Part shown: one piece after another, positions 15,820 to 24,238 of the stretch | How the letters are laid out: every line of letters starts with the position of its first letter | How positions within the stretch are numbered: position 1 is the stretch's first letter | Assembly (NCBI GenBank): GCA_018623495.1 | Contig: JAAZVP010000022.1 | Coordinates: 1-40,520, forward strand | DNA from: Halothiobacillus sp. | Lineage (GTDB): Bacteria; Pseudomonadota; Gammaproteobacteria; JAAZVP01 | Direction of reading: 5' to 3' | Length of the DNA stretch: 40,520 nt | The notes under the pieces: model-generated | Seen by the model: the letters and a program-made list of their open reading frames with translations, nothing else | Told to the model about the DNA's origin: nothing | Database searches by the model: none | Program-made: the position numbers and the translations under genes

Positions 15820-16500
15820 ATGCCCTCCGACCGCATCCAACTCGAACCCGGCTGGAAGGCCGCCCTGCGCGAGGAATTCGACAAGGACTACATGCAGGCC
15901 CTGCGCCGGTTCCTGGTCGCCGAGCGCCAGGCGGGCAAGACCATCCATCCGGCCACTGACGAGTGGTTCAATGCCTTCAATTCGACACCGCTGGACCGGG
16001 TGAAGGTGGTCATCCTGGGGCAGGACCCCTACCCCACGCCGGGACATGCCCACGGGTTGTGCTTCTCGGTGCGTCCCGAGGTCAGCCCCCTGCCCAAGTC
16101 GCTGATCAACATCTACCGGGAGCTCAGGGATGACCTGGGCATCGAGAACCGGACCGGCTATCTGCAGGGCTGGGCGGAGCAGGGCGTGCTGCTGTTGAAC
16201 TCGGTGCTCACCGTGGAGAGCGGTCAGCCGGCCAGCCATCGCAACCAGGGCTGGGAGCGTTTCACCGACCGGGCGGTGGAGATACTGAATGCTTCCGAGC
16301 GGCCCCTGGCCTTCGTCCTGTGGGGCAGCTACGCCCAGAAGAAGGGCCGGGTCATCGACCGCAACCGCCACCGGGTCCTCCAGGCCCCGCATCCCTCGCC
16401 GCTCTCCGCCCACCGGGGGTTCTTCGGCTCCCGTCCCTTCTCCCGGATCAACGGTTTCCTGGAACAGACCGGGCAGCGCCCCATCGACTGGCAGCTCTGA
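15820..16500 (+). CDS. ung: Uracil-DNA glycosylase, family 1
   Basis: A 226-residue base-excision-repair enzyme that removes uracil from DNA. The water-activating motif is [18 protein letters not shown] with catalytic Asp69, and the C-terminal minor-groove loop is [17 protein letters not shown] with His191; [11 protein letters not shown] is the uracil-binding strand region. Length is usual for UNG. The ATG at 15820 lacks a clear Shine-Dalgarno and is preceded directly by heptamer repeats, but the N-terminal [20 protein letters not shown] is family-like, so the start is probably right or within a few codons. It converges with the HPP gene, whose end is three bases away. Confidence 0.95.
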   Translation: MPSDRIQLEPGWKAALREEFDKDYMQALRRFLVAERQAGKTIHPATDEWFNAFNSTPLDRVKVVILGQDPYPTPGHAHGLCFSVRPEVSPLPKSLINIYRELRDDLGIENRTGYLQGWAEQGVLLLNSVLTVESGQPASHRNQGWERFTDRAVEILNASERPLAFVLWGSYAQKKGRVIDRNRHRVLQAPHPSPLSAHRGFFGSRPFSRINGFLEQTGQRPIDWQL

Positions 16501-16503
16501 CCC

Positions 16504-17322
16504 TCAGGCTTCGGGATCCTGTTTCCCGGTCACGTTCAGGGACACCCGGCAGGCGGGCAGGGATTGGTCGGTCGGATGATGCTTGTGCACCGCTCCCTCG
16601 TCCGCCCGGACCGCCCGCGCCCCCAGGTCGAGATGGATGGCCGCCTTCGCATGGTGCTCCGCGGCCCGGGCCAGGATCTGGCGCAGCTCGTCCGGCGTCA
16701 CGTCGACGATGATGTTCATTCCTTGCAGGGCGTGCTCGATGTCCGCGTTGTCCACCGGCGCTGATGCGCCTTGCTGCCGGTAAGGCATCAGGCCCACCGG
16801 GTAGCGCCGCCAGGCGAAGGGGTAGTTGACCAGGATGGCCAGGACCAGGATCAGGCCCGCATTCAGCATCACCGGCACCAGCACATAACCGAACCCCAGG
16901 GCCGTCACCGCCGGCCCGCCGATGACTGCCGTCAGGGCCGTGGCCCCGCCGGGCGGATGCACGCACCGCAGGGCATGCATGGCCCCCAGGGCAAGACCCA
17001 CGGCCACCGCGGCGGCCAGGGCCGGCTGGGGGATCCACTGGGCGCAGGCCACCCCGATCAGGGCGGATACCAGATGCCCGCCCAACAACGGCCAGGGCTG
17101 GGACAACGGCCCGTGGGGCACGCCGAAGAGCAGCACCGCGGATGCCCCCATGGAGGCCACCATCCAGGCCGCCCCCGATTCCCCGACCACCGCGGCACTG
17201 ACGAGGTAGACCCCGAGGATCCCGGCAAAACCACCGAGGATGGAGGCGAGCTTCTCGGCCAGGCTCACCCGGTTGGTCGCCGGTCCGACGAGATTGCGCC
17301 CCTGCCGGAGCCCGTGTTTCAT
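16504..17322 (-). CDS. HPP-family integral membrane protein
   Basis: A 272-residue protein with four or five membrane segments in residues about 25-180 and the family signature CVHPPGGATAL near residue 120. It also has GASAVLLFGVPHGPLSQP, typical of the HPP domain. Many HPP proteins carry CBS domains at the C-terminus; here there is a soluble tail of about 85 residues beginning NADIEHALQGMNIIVDVTPD, rich in His near HHAKAA and HKHHPTDQ, without a recognisable CBS pair. Plant and cyanobacterial relatives have been linked to nitrite transport, but the substrate of bacterial members is generally unknown. It is divergent from modA with a 355-bp gap. The start follows GGGGGGACAGG. Confidence 0.82.
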   Translation of the reverse strand: MKHGLRQGRNLVGPATNRVSLAEKLASILGGFAGILGVYLVSAAVVGESGAAWMVASMGASAVLLFGVPHGPLSQPWPLLGGHLVSALIGVACAQWIPQPALAAAVAVGLALGAMHALRCVHPPGGATALTAVIGGPAVTALGFGYVLVPVMLNAGLILVLAILVNYPFAWRRYPVGLMPYRQQGASAPVDNADIEHALQGMNIIVDVTPDELRQILARAAEHHAKAAIHLDLGARAVRADEGAVHKHHPTDQSLPACRVSLNVTGKQDPEA

Positions 17323-17677
17323 GACCTGTCCCCCCGGCCCTGTCTCGGAAGGGGTTCCCGCGGGAACGACACCCGGTGGCCGCCTGCCGACCGGCCCCCG
17401 CTCGCACCCGCCACCATCCGAAGGGCCATCTCACCTTCGCGACGCCCTCCGATCATGGGACAAACCCGGTCTCGGGACCAATCGGGATGCCCGATGGCCC
17501 CTGCCGGGACCCGTCAATACCCGGCCGGGAGCGCGCATATCGGTGATATCTGCATATCGAGACTTGCAAACACAGAATCCACCCCGAGTCAAGATTGTCG
17601 CTGAAAAAATTTTGTTGCTAGCGTTCGCGCCGCGCTTTCGATATTTCTGCCTGAACATAACGAGAGGAAGCCTTCCC
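17323..17677. promoter_or_regulatory. Divergent promoter region of the HPP gene and modA
   Basis: No gene is seen in this gap. Its first half is GC-rich; the half next to modA is AT-rich and carries direct repeats CATATCG (17536-17542 and 17553-17559) around a GATATC palindrome, a possible binding site for an unidentified regulator. The ModE-like site lies at its right end. No pair of promoter hexamers stood out clearly enough to mark. Confidence 0.45.
17639..17662 (+). promoter_or_regulatory. Candidate ModE operator upstream of modA
   Basis: The sequence is CGATAT, twelve bases, ATAACG. ModE, the molybdate-responsive repressor, binds dyads of the form CGnTAT-N12-ATAnCG upstream of modABC in enterobacteria, and both halves and the spacing agree. 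The site ends at the Shine-Dalgarno GAGAGGAAG of modA, a position that would block initiation when molybdate-loaded ModE binds. No modE gene is in the window. Confidence 0.6.
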
Positions 17678-18433
17678 ATGCGCGGAATCAGCAAGCTCAT
17701 CCTGGCGGCGACCGCCGCCCTGTTCGTCGGGGCGGCCCACGCCGGCGAGGTCAAGATCGCCGTGGCCTCCAACTTCCTGGCCACCATGGAACAGCTGGCC
17801 GACGACTTCGAGGAAGAAACCGGCCATACCGCCCGGGTCTCCGGCGGGTCCACCGGCAAGCTCTTTGCCCAGATCCAGCACGGCGCGCCCTTCGATGTCT
17901 TCTTCGCCGCCGACGTCTCCCGCCCGGAAAAGCTGGAGGCGGCCGGCATGATCGAGGACGGCTCCCGCTTCACCTATGCCGTGGGCCAGATCGCCCTGTG
18001 GAGCCCCGAGCCGGGCGTGGCCAAGGACGGGGAGAAGGCGCTGAAGGAACAGGACTTCGAGCACCTGGCCATCGCCAACCCCAAGACCGCCCCCTACGGC
18101 CTGGCAGCGAAGCACGTGCTGGAGCACTACGGCGTGTGGAATGACGTCGTCGACAGGACCGTGCGCGGCGAGAACATCGGCCAGACCTTCCAGTTCGTGA
18201 AGACCGGCAACGCCGAGATCGGCTTCGTGGCCCTCTCCCAGATCCACAACCCCAACAAGCCGGTGAGCGGCGACCACTGGCTGCCCAGCCGGGATCTCTA
18301 TCCCAAGGTCGAGCAGCAGGCGGTGATCCTGGAATCCGCCGCCGACAACGACGCGGCGCACGCGTTCATGGACTTCGTGCGCTCGGCCAAGGCCGCCGAG
18401 GTCATCGAGTCCTACGGCTATGCCATCCCCTGA
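17678..18433 (+). CDS. modA: Molybdate ABC transporter, periplasmic binding protein
   Basis: A 251-residue binding protein. Signal peptide MRGISKLILAATAALFVGAAHA, cleaved before GEVKIAVASNFLATMEQLAD. ModA family features are VKIAVASNF at the start of the mature protein, GGSTGKLFAQIQHGAPFDVFFAAD (the oxyanion-binding loop) and ANPKTAPYGLAAKHVLE. It delivers molybdate or tungstate to ModBC. The start is ATG at 17678, seven bases after GAGAGGAAG; longer in-frame starts would run through the operator. First gene of modABC. A 198-bp gap with hairpins separates it from modB, which is unusual for this operon. Confidence 0.95.
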   Translation: MRGISKLILAATAALFVGAAHAGEVKIAVASNFLATMEQLADDFEEETGHTARVSGGSTGKLFAQIQHGAPFDVFFAADVSRPEKLEAAGMIEDGSRFTYAVGQIALWSPEPGVAKDGEKALKEQDFEHLAIANPKTAPYGLAAKHVLEHYGVWNDVVDRTVRGENIGQTFQFVKTGNAEIGFVALSQIHNPNKPVSGDHWLPSRDLYPKVEQQAVILESAADNDAAHAFMDFVRSAKAAEVIESYGYAIP

Positions 18434-18451
18434 ATGGCGCCACCCGGTTCC

Positions 18452-18554
18452 CTCTCCCCATTGGGGAGAGCACCCTAAAGGGCATAAAGGCTAGGGGTGA
18501 GGGGGAAAGGCTCGAATCCCCCTCATCCTGACCTTCTCCCCGAGGGGGAGAAGG
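18452..18554. repeat. Intergenic repeat with three stem-loops between modA and modB
   Basis: Three consecutive stems: CTCTCCCC-ATT-GGGGAGAG (18452-18470), TGAGGGGGA (18498-18506) pairing with TCCCCCTCA (18517-18525), and CCTTCTCCCC-GAG-GGGGAGAAGG (18532-18554). The composition resembles the C/T-rich noncoding repeats scattered between genes of many gammaproteobacteria. None is followed by a T-run, so transcription should continue to modB, but the folds could stabilise the modA part of the message and raise binding protein over membrane subunits. Confidence 0.7.
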
Positions 18555-18631
18555 AACGAAAACGCACTGCCAAGCATCCGCATTCCGGGTGCTTCGCACT
18601 GCGAAACCCATGACAGGCTGATGGACCACCA

Positions 18632-19324
18632 ATGATCGAACTCTTCGGCGTGGAACTCGACCTGGCCCCGGTGTGGCTGACCCTCAAGGTCGCTGCCCTG
18701 ACCACGGTCATCCTGATCGTCATCGGCAGCCCCATCGGCTGGTGGCTGGCCCGCTCGAAATCCCGGCTGGGCGTGGTCTTCGAGGCCGTGGTGGCCCTGC
18801 CGCTGGTGCTGCCACCCACGGTGCTGGGCTTCTATCTGCTGATCGGGCTGGGGCCGCACGGCCCCATCGGCTCCATGTGGTCCCTGGTCTCCGAGAACAA
18901 CCTGACCTTCAGCTTCGCCGGCCTGGTCATCGCCTCGGTGTTCTATTCGCTGCCGTTTGCCGTGCAGCCGTTGATGCATGCCTTCGAATCCATCGGCGAG
19001 CGCCGGCTGGAGGCCGCGGCCACGCTGGGGGCCAGTCCCATGGACCGCTTTTTCAGCGTGGTGCTGCCGCTGTCCCAGCGGGGCTATCTCACCGCGGCGA
19101 CCCTGGCCTTCGCCCACACCGTGGGGGAATTCGGGGTCATCCTGATGATCGGCGGCAACATCCCCGGCCAGACCCAGGTCGTCTCCATCGCCATCTACGA
19201 CCACGTGGAGGTCATGGAATACACCCAGGCCCACATCCTCTCGGCGGGGATGATGCTCTTCTCCTTCGCCGTGCTGCTGATCGTCTACGGGCTCAACCGC
19301 CGGATGGAGGTCAAGATCGGATGA
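18632..19324 (+). CDS. modB: Molybdate ABC transporter, permease
   Basis: A 230-residue inner-membrane permease with five or six membrane segments. The ATPase-contacting EAA loop is EAAATLGASPMDRFFSVVLP, and ALPLVLPPTVLGFYLL and HTVGEFGVILMIGGNIPGQT are characteristic ModB segments. It forms a dimer with two ModC subunits to move molybdate into the cytoplasm. The start ATG at 18632 has only a weak ribosome binding site, which together with the preceding hairpins suggests lower expression than modA. Its stop overlaps the modC start (ATGA). Confidence 0.94.
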   Translation: MIELFGVELDLAPVWLTLKVAALTTVILIVIGSPIGWWLARSKSRLGVVFEAVVALPLVLPPTVLGFYLLIGLGPHGPIGSMWSLVSENNLTFSFAGLVIASVFYSLPFAVQPLMHAFESIGERRLEAAATLGASPMDRFFSVVLPLSQRGYLTAATLAFAHTVGEFGVILMIGGNIPGQTQVVSIAIYDHVEVMEYTQAHILSAGMMLFSFAVLLIVYGLNRRMEVKIG

Positions 19325-20412
19325 ATACGGACAACAACCGCACCATCCGCGCCCGCTTCCATCTCGATTTCGGCGCATTCGCCCTGGACACCGGCGAGTT
19401 CAGCCTGCCCGGCTCCGGCGTGACCGCCATCTTCGGTCACTCCGGCTCGGGCAAGACCACGCTGCTGCGCTGCATGGCGGGCCTGGAGCAGGGGGAGGGT
19501 TATTTGCGATTCGGCGAGGACACCTGGCAGGACGCGAACCGGAAATTCCTGCCGGTCCACCAGCGCCCGCTGGCCTATGTCTTCCAGGAGGCCACCCTGT
19601 TTCCGCACATGGACGTGCGCCGCAACCTGGAATACGGCCTGCGCCGCATCCCGAAGGAGCGGCGCCGCATCACCCCGGAGCAGGCCATCGAGTGGACCGG
19701 CGTGGGCCATCTCCTGGACCGCTCACCGGTGCGCCTCTCCGGCGGGGAGCGCCAGCGGGTGGCCATCGCCCGAGCGCTGCTGACCAGCCCGCGGCTGCTG
19801 CTGATGGACGAACCCCTCTCGGCGCTGGACATCCGCTCCAAGCGCGAGATCCTGCCCTATCTCGAACGCCTGCACCGGGAGCTCGACATCCCCGTGCTCT
19901 ATGTCACCCATTCCCCGGCCGAGGTGGAGCGCCTGGCCGACCAGGTGGTGTTCATGGAGGACGGGCGCATCACTGCCATCGAGACCCTGGCGGAGGCCAC
20001 CAGCCGCATCGATTCGCCGCTGTTCTTCGACGAGGGACCGGTCACCGTCATCGAGGCAAACGTGGATCACCATGACGATGCCTACCACCTGACCCGGGTC
20101 ACCTTCGGCGACCACGGCCTGTGGCTGCCCCGACAGCCGCTCGAACCGGGCACGGCCCTCCGGGTACGCATCCTGGCCCGGGACGTGAGCCTGATCCGCA
20201 GTGCTCCGGAGGAGACCAGCATCCTCAATGTCCTGCCGGTGATCATCACCGGGATGGAGCCCACTGGTCCCGGCAAGCTGGCCGTCACCACCGAAACCCG
20301 GGACGGCCAGACCCTTCTGACCGAGATCACCCGCAAATCCGCCGAGACCCTGGGACTGGAGATCGGACAGCACGTCCATGCCCAGATCAAGGCCGTGGCC
20401 ATGATGGAGTAG
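19321..20412 (+). CDS. modC: Molybdate ABC transporter, ATP-binding protein
   Basis: A 363-residue ABC ATPase. Walker A is GHSGSGKT (39-46), the signature is LSGGERQRVAIARAL (139-153), and Walker B is LLLMDEPLSALD (159-170). The C-terminal part, from about residue 290 (SILNVLPVIITGMEP), is a TOBE/Mop domain that binds molybdate and lets ModC sense cytoplasmic molybdenum. Start ATG at 19321 overlaps the modB stop. It powers the ModAB complex. Length and domain order match E. coli ModC. Confidence 0.95.
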   Translation: MNTDNNRTIRARFHLDFGAFALDTGEFSLPGSGVTAIFGHSGSGKTTLLRCMAGLEQGEGYLRFGEDTWQDANRKFLPVHQRPLAYVFQEATLFPHMDVRRNLEYGLRRIPKERRRITPEQAIEWTGVGHLLDRSPVRLSGGERQRVAIARALLTSPRLLLMDEPLSALDIRSKREILPYLERLHRELDIPVLYVTHSPAEVERLADQVVFMEDGRITAIETLAEATSRIDSPLFFDEGPVTVIEANVDHHDDAYHLTRVTFGDHGLWLPRQPLEPGTALRVRILARDVSLIRSAPEETSILNVLPVIITGMEPTGPGKLAVTTETRDGQTLLTEITRKSAETLGLEIGQHVHAQIKAVAMME

Positions 20413-20418
20413 GCCGAG

Positions 20419-21210
20419 ATGAAAGCCCGCAATCTCCAATCATTCGCCGCCGGCGGGGCCATCGGCACCCTGGGCGGGCTCATGGGCCTGGGCGGCGCCG
20501 AGTTCCGGCTGCCCGTGCTCAAGGGGCTGTTCCGCTTCGCCACCCTCGAGGCCATCTTGCTCAACCTGGCCACCAGCCTGGTCCTGGTGGCCTTCGCCCT
20601 GCTGTTTCGTAGCCAGGCCGTGACCCCCGCCGAGCTCTGGGGGCATGCAGGTCTGGTGCTCAATCTTCTGGCCGGGTCCCTGGCGGGCTCGTGGATCGGG
20701 GCGCATATCGCCAGCCGCATCCACGCCCGCCACCTGGACCTGGCCGTCATGGTTCTGCTGATCGGGTTGTCCATCGTCCTGATGGCCGAGCCCTTCCTCC
20801 ACCTCTCCGGTGGGGGGCCGTTGTTCGACGACCGACTCCTCCTCGCCATTCTCGGTGTCGCCGCGGGGCTCGGCATCGGCCTGGTCAGCAGCCTTCTCGG
20901 CGTGGCGGGCGGGGAACTGCTGATCCCCACCTTCATGTTGCTCTACGGGGTGGACATCAAGCTGGCCGGCAGCCTGGCCCTGGCCGTTTCCCTGCCCACC
21001 CTGGTGGTCGGCCTGCTGCGCTATCGCCGGTCCGACGATTTCCCCGTCATCCGGCGCGAGCGCCGCTTTCTCGCCGCCATGGCCACCGGCTCCATCCTGG
21101 GCGCGGCCATCGGCGGGCTGATGCTGGGCCTGGTGCCCTCGAAATGGCTGACGCTGGGGCTGGGGATCATCCTGCTGATCTCGGCGATCAAGCTGTTTCG
21201 CGGTCACTGA
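20419..21210 (+). CDS. TauE/SafE-family membrane permease
   Basis: A 263-residue protein with about eight membrane segments in two related halves. Glycine-rich stretches AAGGAIGTLGGLMGLGGAEF and GLVSSLLGVAGGELLIPTF are the paired TauE/SafE signature. Members export or import small organosulfur compounds, sulfite or related anions; the substrate cannot be read here. It starts seven bases after modC with a Shine-Dalgarno (GGAG) overlapping the modC stop, so it is in the mod operon. Given its neighbours it could handle a sulfur-containing or metal-related anion such as a thiomolybdate, but this is speculation. Confidence 0.85.
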   Translation: MKARNLQSFAAGGAIGTLGGLMGLGGAEFRLPVLKGLFRFATLEAILLNLATSLVLVAFALLFRSQAVTPAELWGHAGLVLNLLAGSLAGSWIGAHIASRIHARHLDLAVMVLLIGLSIVLMAEPFLHLSGGGPLFDDRLLLAILGVAAGLGIGLVSSLLGVAGGELLIPTFMLLYGVDIKLAGSLALAVSLPTLVVGLLRYRRSDDFPVIRRERRFLAAMATGSILGAAIGGLMLGLVPSKWLTLGLGIILLISAIKLFRGH

Positions 21211-21237
21211 GGGCTCGGAAACCAAGGGAGTGGATCA

Positions 21238-22218
21238 ATGCGACTGGGACTGTTCCTGATCATGGAAAACTGGGATGGCGACATCCCCCGGGCCTATGCC
21301 GAGCACATGGAGACCATCCGCCAGGCCGACTGCGTGGGCATCGACGAGCTCTGGCTGGCCGAACACCACTTCAACGACTACTCGGTGAGTCCCTCCCTGA
21401 GCGCCCTGCTGGCCTATGCCGCGGGCATCACCAGCCGCATCGACATCGGGGCCGCGGCCTATCTGCTGCCATTTCACGATCCGGTGACCATCGCCGAGGA
21501 CGTGGCCACCCTGGATATCCTGAGCCACGGCCGGATGCTCTTCGGCGCGGCCAAGGGCGGCCCGTTCGAGCGCCAGAAGGCCCAGTTCGGGGTGGAGGGC
21601 GACGAGGCCCGGGAACGGATGCTCGAGGGGCTCGACCTGGTCCGCCGCCTGCTGGCCGAGACGTCGGTGGATTTCTCCGGCAAGCATTATTCCGCCGAGG
21701 GCCTGACCGTCTATCCCCGGCCCGTGCAGCCTCGGGTCCCGACTTTCATCGCCAGCCGGGACGAGACGGCCATCGCCCTTGCCGCCCGCCACGGCTTCGG
21801 CCTGATGGCCGCCCATGCCTGGGATCTCGACCGCCTGCGCAACCAGCGCGATACCTACCGGGAACACCATCCCGAGGGCACGGCCCCGGAGCTGATGGCG
21901 TCGCGCAGCTTCCTGGTGGCCGAGACCGACCAGGCCGCCCGGGAGGCGGCCCGGCCCCATATCCGCCGGTTCCGGAAACGCATGAGCCGACAGGGCTTCG
22001 GCCAACGGGGCGAGGATGATTTCTTCAACGAGGAGCGGCTGCTGGCCAACGGGGTCATCGGCTCGCCCGAGACCTGCCGCCAAAGGTTGGCGGAACTCGC
22101 CGAGGCCGGCGTGACCCGCGTGGCCCTGAAGCCCGCCACCCGCGACCACGTCCGGGCCCGGGAGTGCCTGGCGGCGGCCGCCAGCGATCTCAAGCCCGCC
22201 ATGGAGGCCTGTGCATGA
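21238..22218 (+). CDS. Luciferase-like flavin-dependent monooxygenase (LLM class)
   Basis: A 326-residue TIM-barrel oxidoreductase of the bacterial luciferase superfamily. The start MRLGLFLIMENWDGD, the active-site strand IDELWLAEHHFNDYSVSPS and the segment TIAEDVATLDILSHGRMLFG are family landmarks. Such enzymes use reduced flavin and oxygen to oxidise organic substrates; related members cleave sulfonates, aldehydes or metal chelators (the EDTA and NTA monooxygenases belong to this class). GGGAG precedes the ATG. The stop overlaps the start of the FecCD-type permease gene as ATGA, so it is translated together with the transporter and may act on the imported chelator. The substrate is unknown. 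Confidence 0.82.
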   Translation: MRLGLFLIMENWDGDIPRAYAEHMETIRQADCVGIDELWLAEHHFNDYSVSPSLSALLAYAAGITSRIDIGAAAYLLPFHDPVTIAEDVATLDILSHGRMLFGAAKGGPFERQKAQFGVEGDEARERMLEGLDLVRRLLAETSVDFSGKHYSAEGLTVYPRPVQPRVPTFIASRDETAIALAARHGFGLMAAHAWDLDRLRNQRDTYREHHPEGTAPELMASRSFLVAETDQAAREAARPHIRRFRKRMSRQGFGQRGEDDFFNEERLLANGVIGSPETCRQRLAELAEAGVTRVALKPATRDHVRARECLAAAASDLKPAMEACA

Positions 22219-23291
22219 ACCAGGCCGTTCGAAGACGGGCCCCTGCAAGCCGGGGACAGCCCACCGGGACACCCGCGGCCACCGTGGCCCGGTCGCGCAA
22301 TATCGCCGCTCGCCCGGCGCTGCTCTTCCCGTTGCTGCTGGGGGCCATGGCCTTTTCCCTCACCCTGGGACGCTATCCCCTGGAGCTCGGCCAGCTCTTC
22401 CAGGCCCTGCTGGGCCAGCTGGATGGCGAGCAGGCAAAACTGGTCTCCGACCTGGTGATGGAGATCCGCCTGCCGCGGGTGCTGGCCGCGGTGCTGATCG
22501 GCATGTCCCTGGCAGTCTCGGGGGCGGCCTTCCAGTCCATGTTCATGAACCCCCTGGTCTCGCCGGGGGTACTGGGCGTGCTCTCCGGGGCCAGCTTCGG
22601 CGCGGCGGTGGGCATGGTGGCCTCCGGCCACTGGATCGTGGTCCAGCTCTGCGCCTTCGGCTTCGGCATGGCCGCGGTGGGCATCGCCCTGCTGATCGGG
22701 CGCATCCAGCGTCAGAACGCCCTGATCCTGCTGATCCTGGGCGGGATCATCAGCGGGGCCTTCTTCAATGCCCTGCTGTCGGTGGTCAAGTACGTGGCCG
22801 ACCCCTACGACGACCTGCCGGCCATCGTCTACTGGCTGATGGGCTCGCTGGCCACCGTGGACAAGGACACGGTCCTGCTGCTGGCCATCCCCATGGTCAT
22901 CGGGATCGGGGTCATCGCCTCGCTGGGCCGGGCCCTGAATGCCCTGTCCATGGGCGAGGACGAGGCCCGCAGCCTGGGCATCCCGGTGCGGGCGGTGAGA
23001 CTGACGGTGATCCTCGCCGCCACCCTGATCAGTGCCCTGACGGTGGTGATGGGCGGGATGATCGGCTGGGTGGGCCTGGTGGTCCCCCATATCGCACGGC
23101 TGCTGGTGGGCCCGGACAACCGGGTGCTGATCCCGGCCTCGGCCATGATCGGCGGGATCTACCTGCTGCTGGTGGACAACGTCTCCCGGCTGGCCTTCAG
23201 CGTGGAGGTGCCCATCGGCATCCTCACCGCGCTGATCGGTATTCCCTTCTTCGCCTGGGCACTGAGAAACGTCAAACGGGGGTGGGGCTGA
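22215..23291 (+). CDS. FecCD-family ABC transporter permease for a metal chelate
   Basis: A 358-residue permease of the FecCD/BtuC type with about ten membrane segments after a roughly 40-residue N-terminal extension rich in Arg/Ala/Pro. Family motifs include EIRLPRVLAAVLIGMSLAVS with GAAFQSMFMNPLVSPGVLGV, and near the end GWVGLVVPHIARLLVGPDNR. The family imports siderophores, haem, cobalamin and, in the MolBCA system of Haemophilus, molybdate/tungstate. ATG at 22215 overlaps the monooxygenase stop. It is the only permease of its class in the window and must serve three binding proteins downstream. Confidence 0.9.
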   Translation: MNQAVRRRAPASRGQPTGTPAATVARSRNIAARPALLFPLLLGAMAFSLTLGRYPLELGQLFQALLGQLDGEQAKLVSDLVMEIRLPRVLAAVLIGMSLAVSGAAFQSMFMNPLVSPGVLGVLSGASFGAAVGMVASGHWIVVQLCAFGFGMAAVGIALLIGRIQRQNALILLILGGIISGAFFNALLSVVKYVADPYDDLPAIVYWLMGSLATVDKDTVLLLAIPMVIGIGVIASLGRALNALSMGEDEARSLGIPVRAVRLTVILAATLISALTVVMGGMIGWVGLVVPHIARLLVGPDNRVLIPASAMIGGIYLLLVDNVSRLAFSVEVPIGILTALIGIPFFAWALRNVKRGWG

Positions 23292-24070
23292 TGCTGGAAG
23301 TCGAGAACCTCCATGCCGGCTATGACCGCACGCGCATCCTGCACGGGATCGACTTCTCGGTGGAGGCCGGGGAGTCCGTCGCCCTGCTGGGCCCCAATGG
23401 CTGCGGCAAGACCACCCTGCTGCGCACCCTGCTGGGGCTGCATCCCGCTTCCGATGGCGAGGTCCGCCTCGACGGACGACCGATAGCCGGCATGCCGGAC
23501 AAGGAGCGGGCCAGGGCCGTGGCCTACATCCCCCAGGTCCACGCCGGGGCCTTCGGCCACCGGGTGGTGGACGTGGCCATGCTGGGCCGCAGCCCCCACC
23601 GGGGCCTGTTCGAACCCTTCACCGACGACGACCGCGAGATCGCCGAGCAGGCCCTGGAGCGGGTGGGCATCGCCGATCTTGCCGAACGTCCCTATACCCA
23701 GGTCAGCGGCGGCCAGCGCCAGCTGACCCTGATCGCCCGGGCCCTGGTGCAGAACGCCCGGCTGTTCGTCATGGACGAGCCGGTCAACGGCCTGGACTTC
23801 GGCAACCAGTTGCGTCTTCTGGACCTGGTCCGGAGCCTTTCCGACCAGGGGCTGACCGTCATCCAGACCACCCACTACCCGGACCACGCCCTGTACAGCG
23901 CCGACCGGGTGATCCTCCTGCACGAGGGCCAGGTCATGGCCAACGGGCCGCCGGAAGCCGCCATGACGCCCGAACGGCTGGCCCGCCTCTACGGCGTGGA
24001 GGCCCGGCTGGCCCGGGTGGGTGAGCGCACCGTCTGCATCCCCGAAAGACTGGCAGCGCCACCGCCCTAG
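23291..24070 (+). CDS. ABC transporter ATP-binding protein paired with the FecCD permease
   Basis: A 259-residue ATPase of the FepC/BtuD/MolC class. Walker A is GPNGCGKT near residue 34, the Q-loop YIPQ, the signature VSGGQRQLTLIARAL, and Walker B LFVMDEPVNGLD. The start codon shares one base with the permease stop (TGATG). With that permease it makes the inner-membrane pump that takes substrate from a class III binding protein. The family alone does not fix the substrate; the mod genes before and after favour molybdenum or tungsten. Confidence 0.9.
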   Translation: MLEVENLHAGYDRTRILHGIDFSVEAGESVALLGPNGCGKTTLLRTLLGLHPASDGEVRLDGRPIAGMPDKERARAVAYIPQVHAGAFGHRVVDVAMLGRSPHRGLFEPFTDDDREIAEQALERVGIADLAERPYTQVSGGQRQLTLIARALVQNARLFVMDEPVNGLDFGNQLRLLDLVRSLSDQGLTVIQTTHYPDHALYSADRVILLHEGQVMANGPPEAAMTPERLARLYGVEARLARVGERTVCIPERLAAPPP

Positions 24071-24127
24071 GGCACCTCACAACCCCCATCGAGCGGCCTC
24101 GGCCGCCAACGATACGGGCTCTGGAAG

Positions 24128-24160
24128 ATTCGCGGCCGGGAGGCCGCTCCCACGGGCCAA
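24128..24160. repeat. REP-like palindromic element
   Basis: GATTCGCGGCCGGGAGGCCG continues into CTCCCACGGG, with the hairpin GCGGCC-GGGA-GGCCGC at 24132-24147. It closely resembles the REP elements common in pseudomonads and relatives. It sits in the 168-bp gap between the ATPase and the first receptor gene; no Fur-type or ModE-type box was recognised in that gap. Confidence 0.55.
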
Positions 24161-24238
24161 GGGCCCCGTGCGTCCTGATCGCCGGGCTATCGGCCGCGCT
24201 ATTCCCGGCAAAACACAACGAAAACAAGGATTCGAACC

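Noticed and set aside
24071-24238. Fur box before the first TonB receptor
   Set aside because: No GATAATGATAATCATTATC-like AT-rich dyad is present; the gap is GC-rich with a REP-like hairpin. This absence mildly favours a non-iron substrate.
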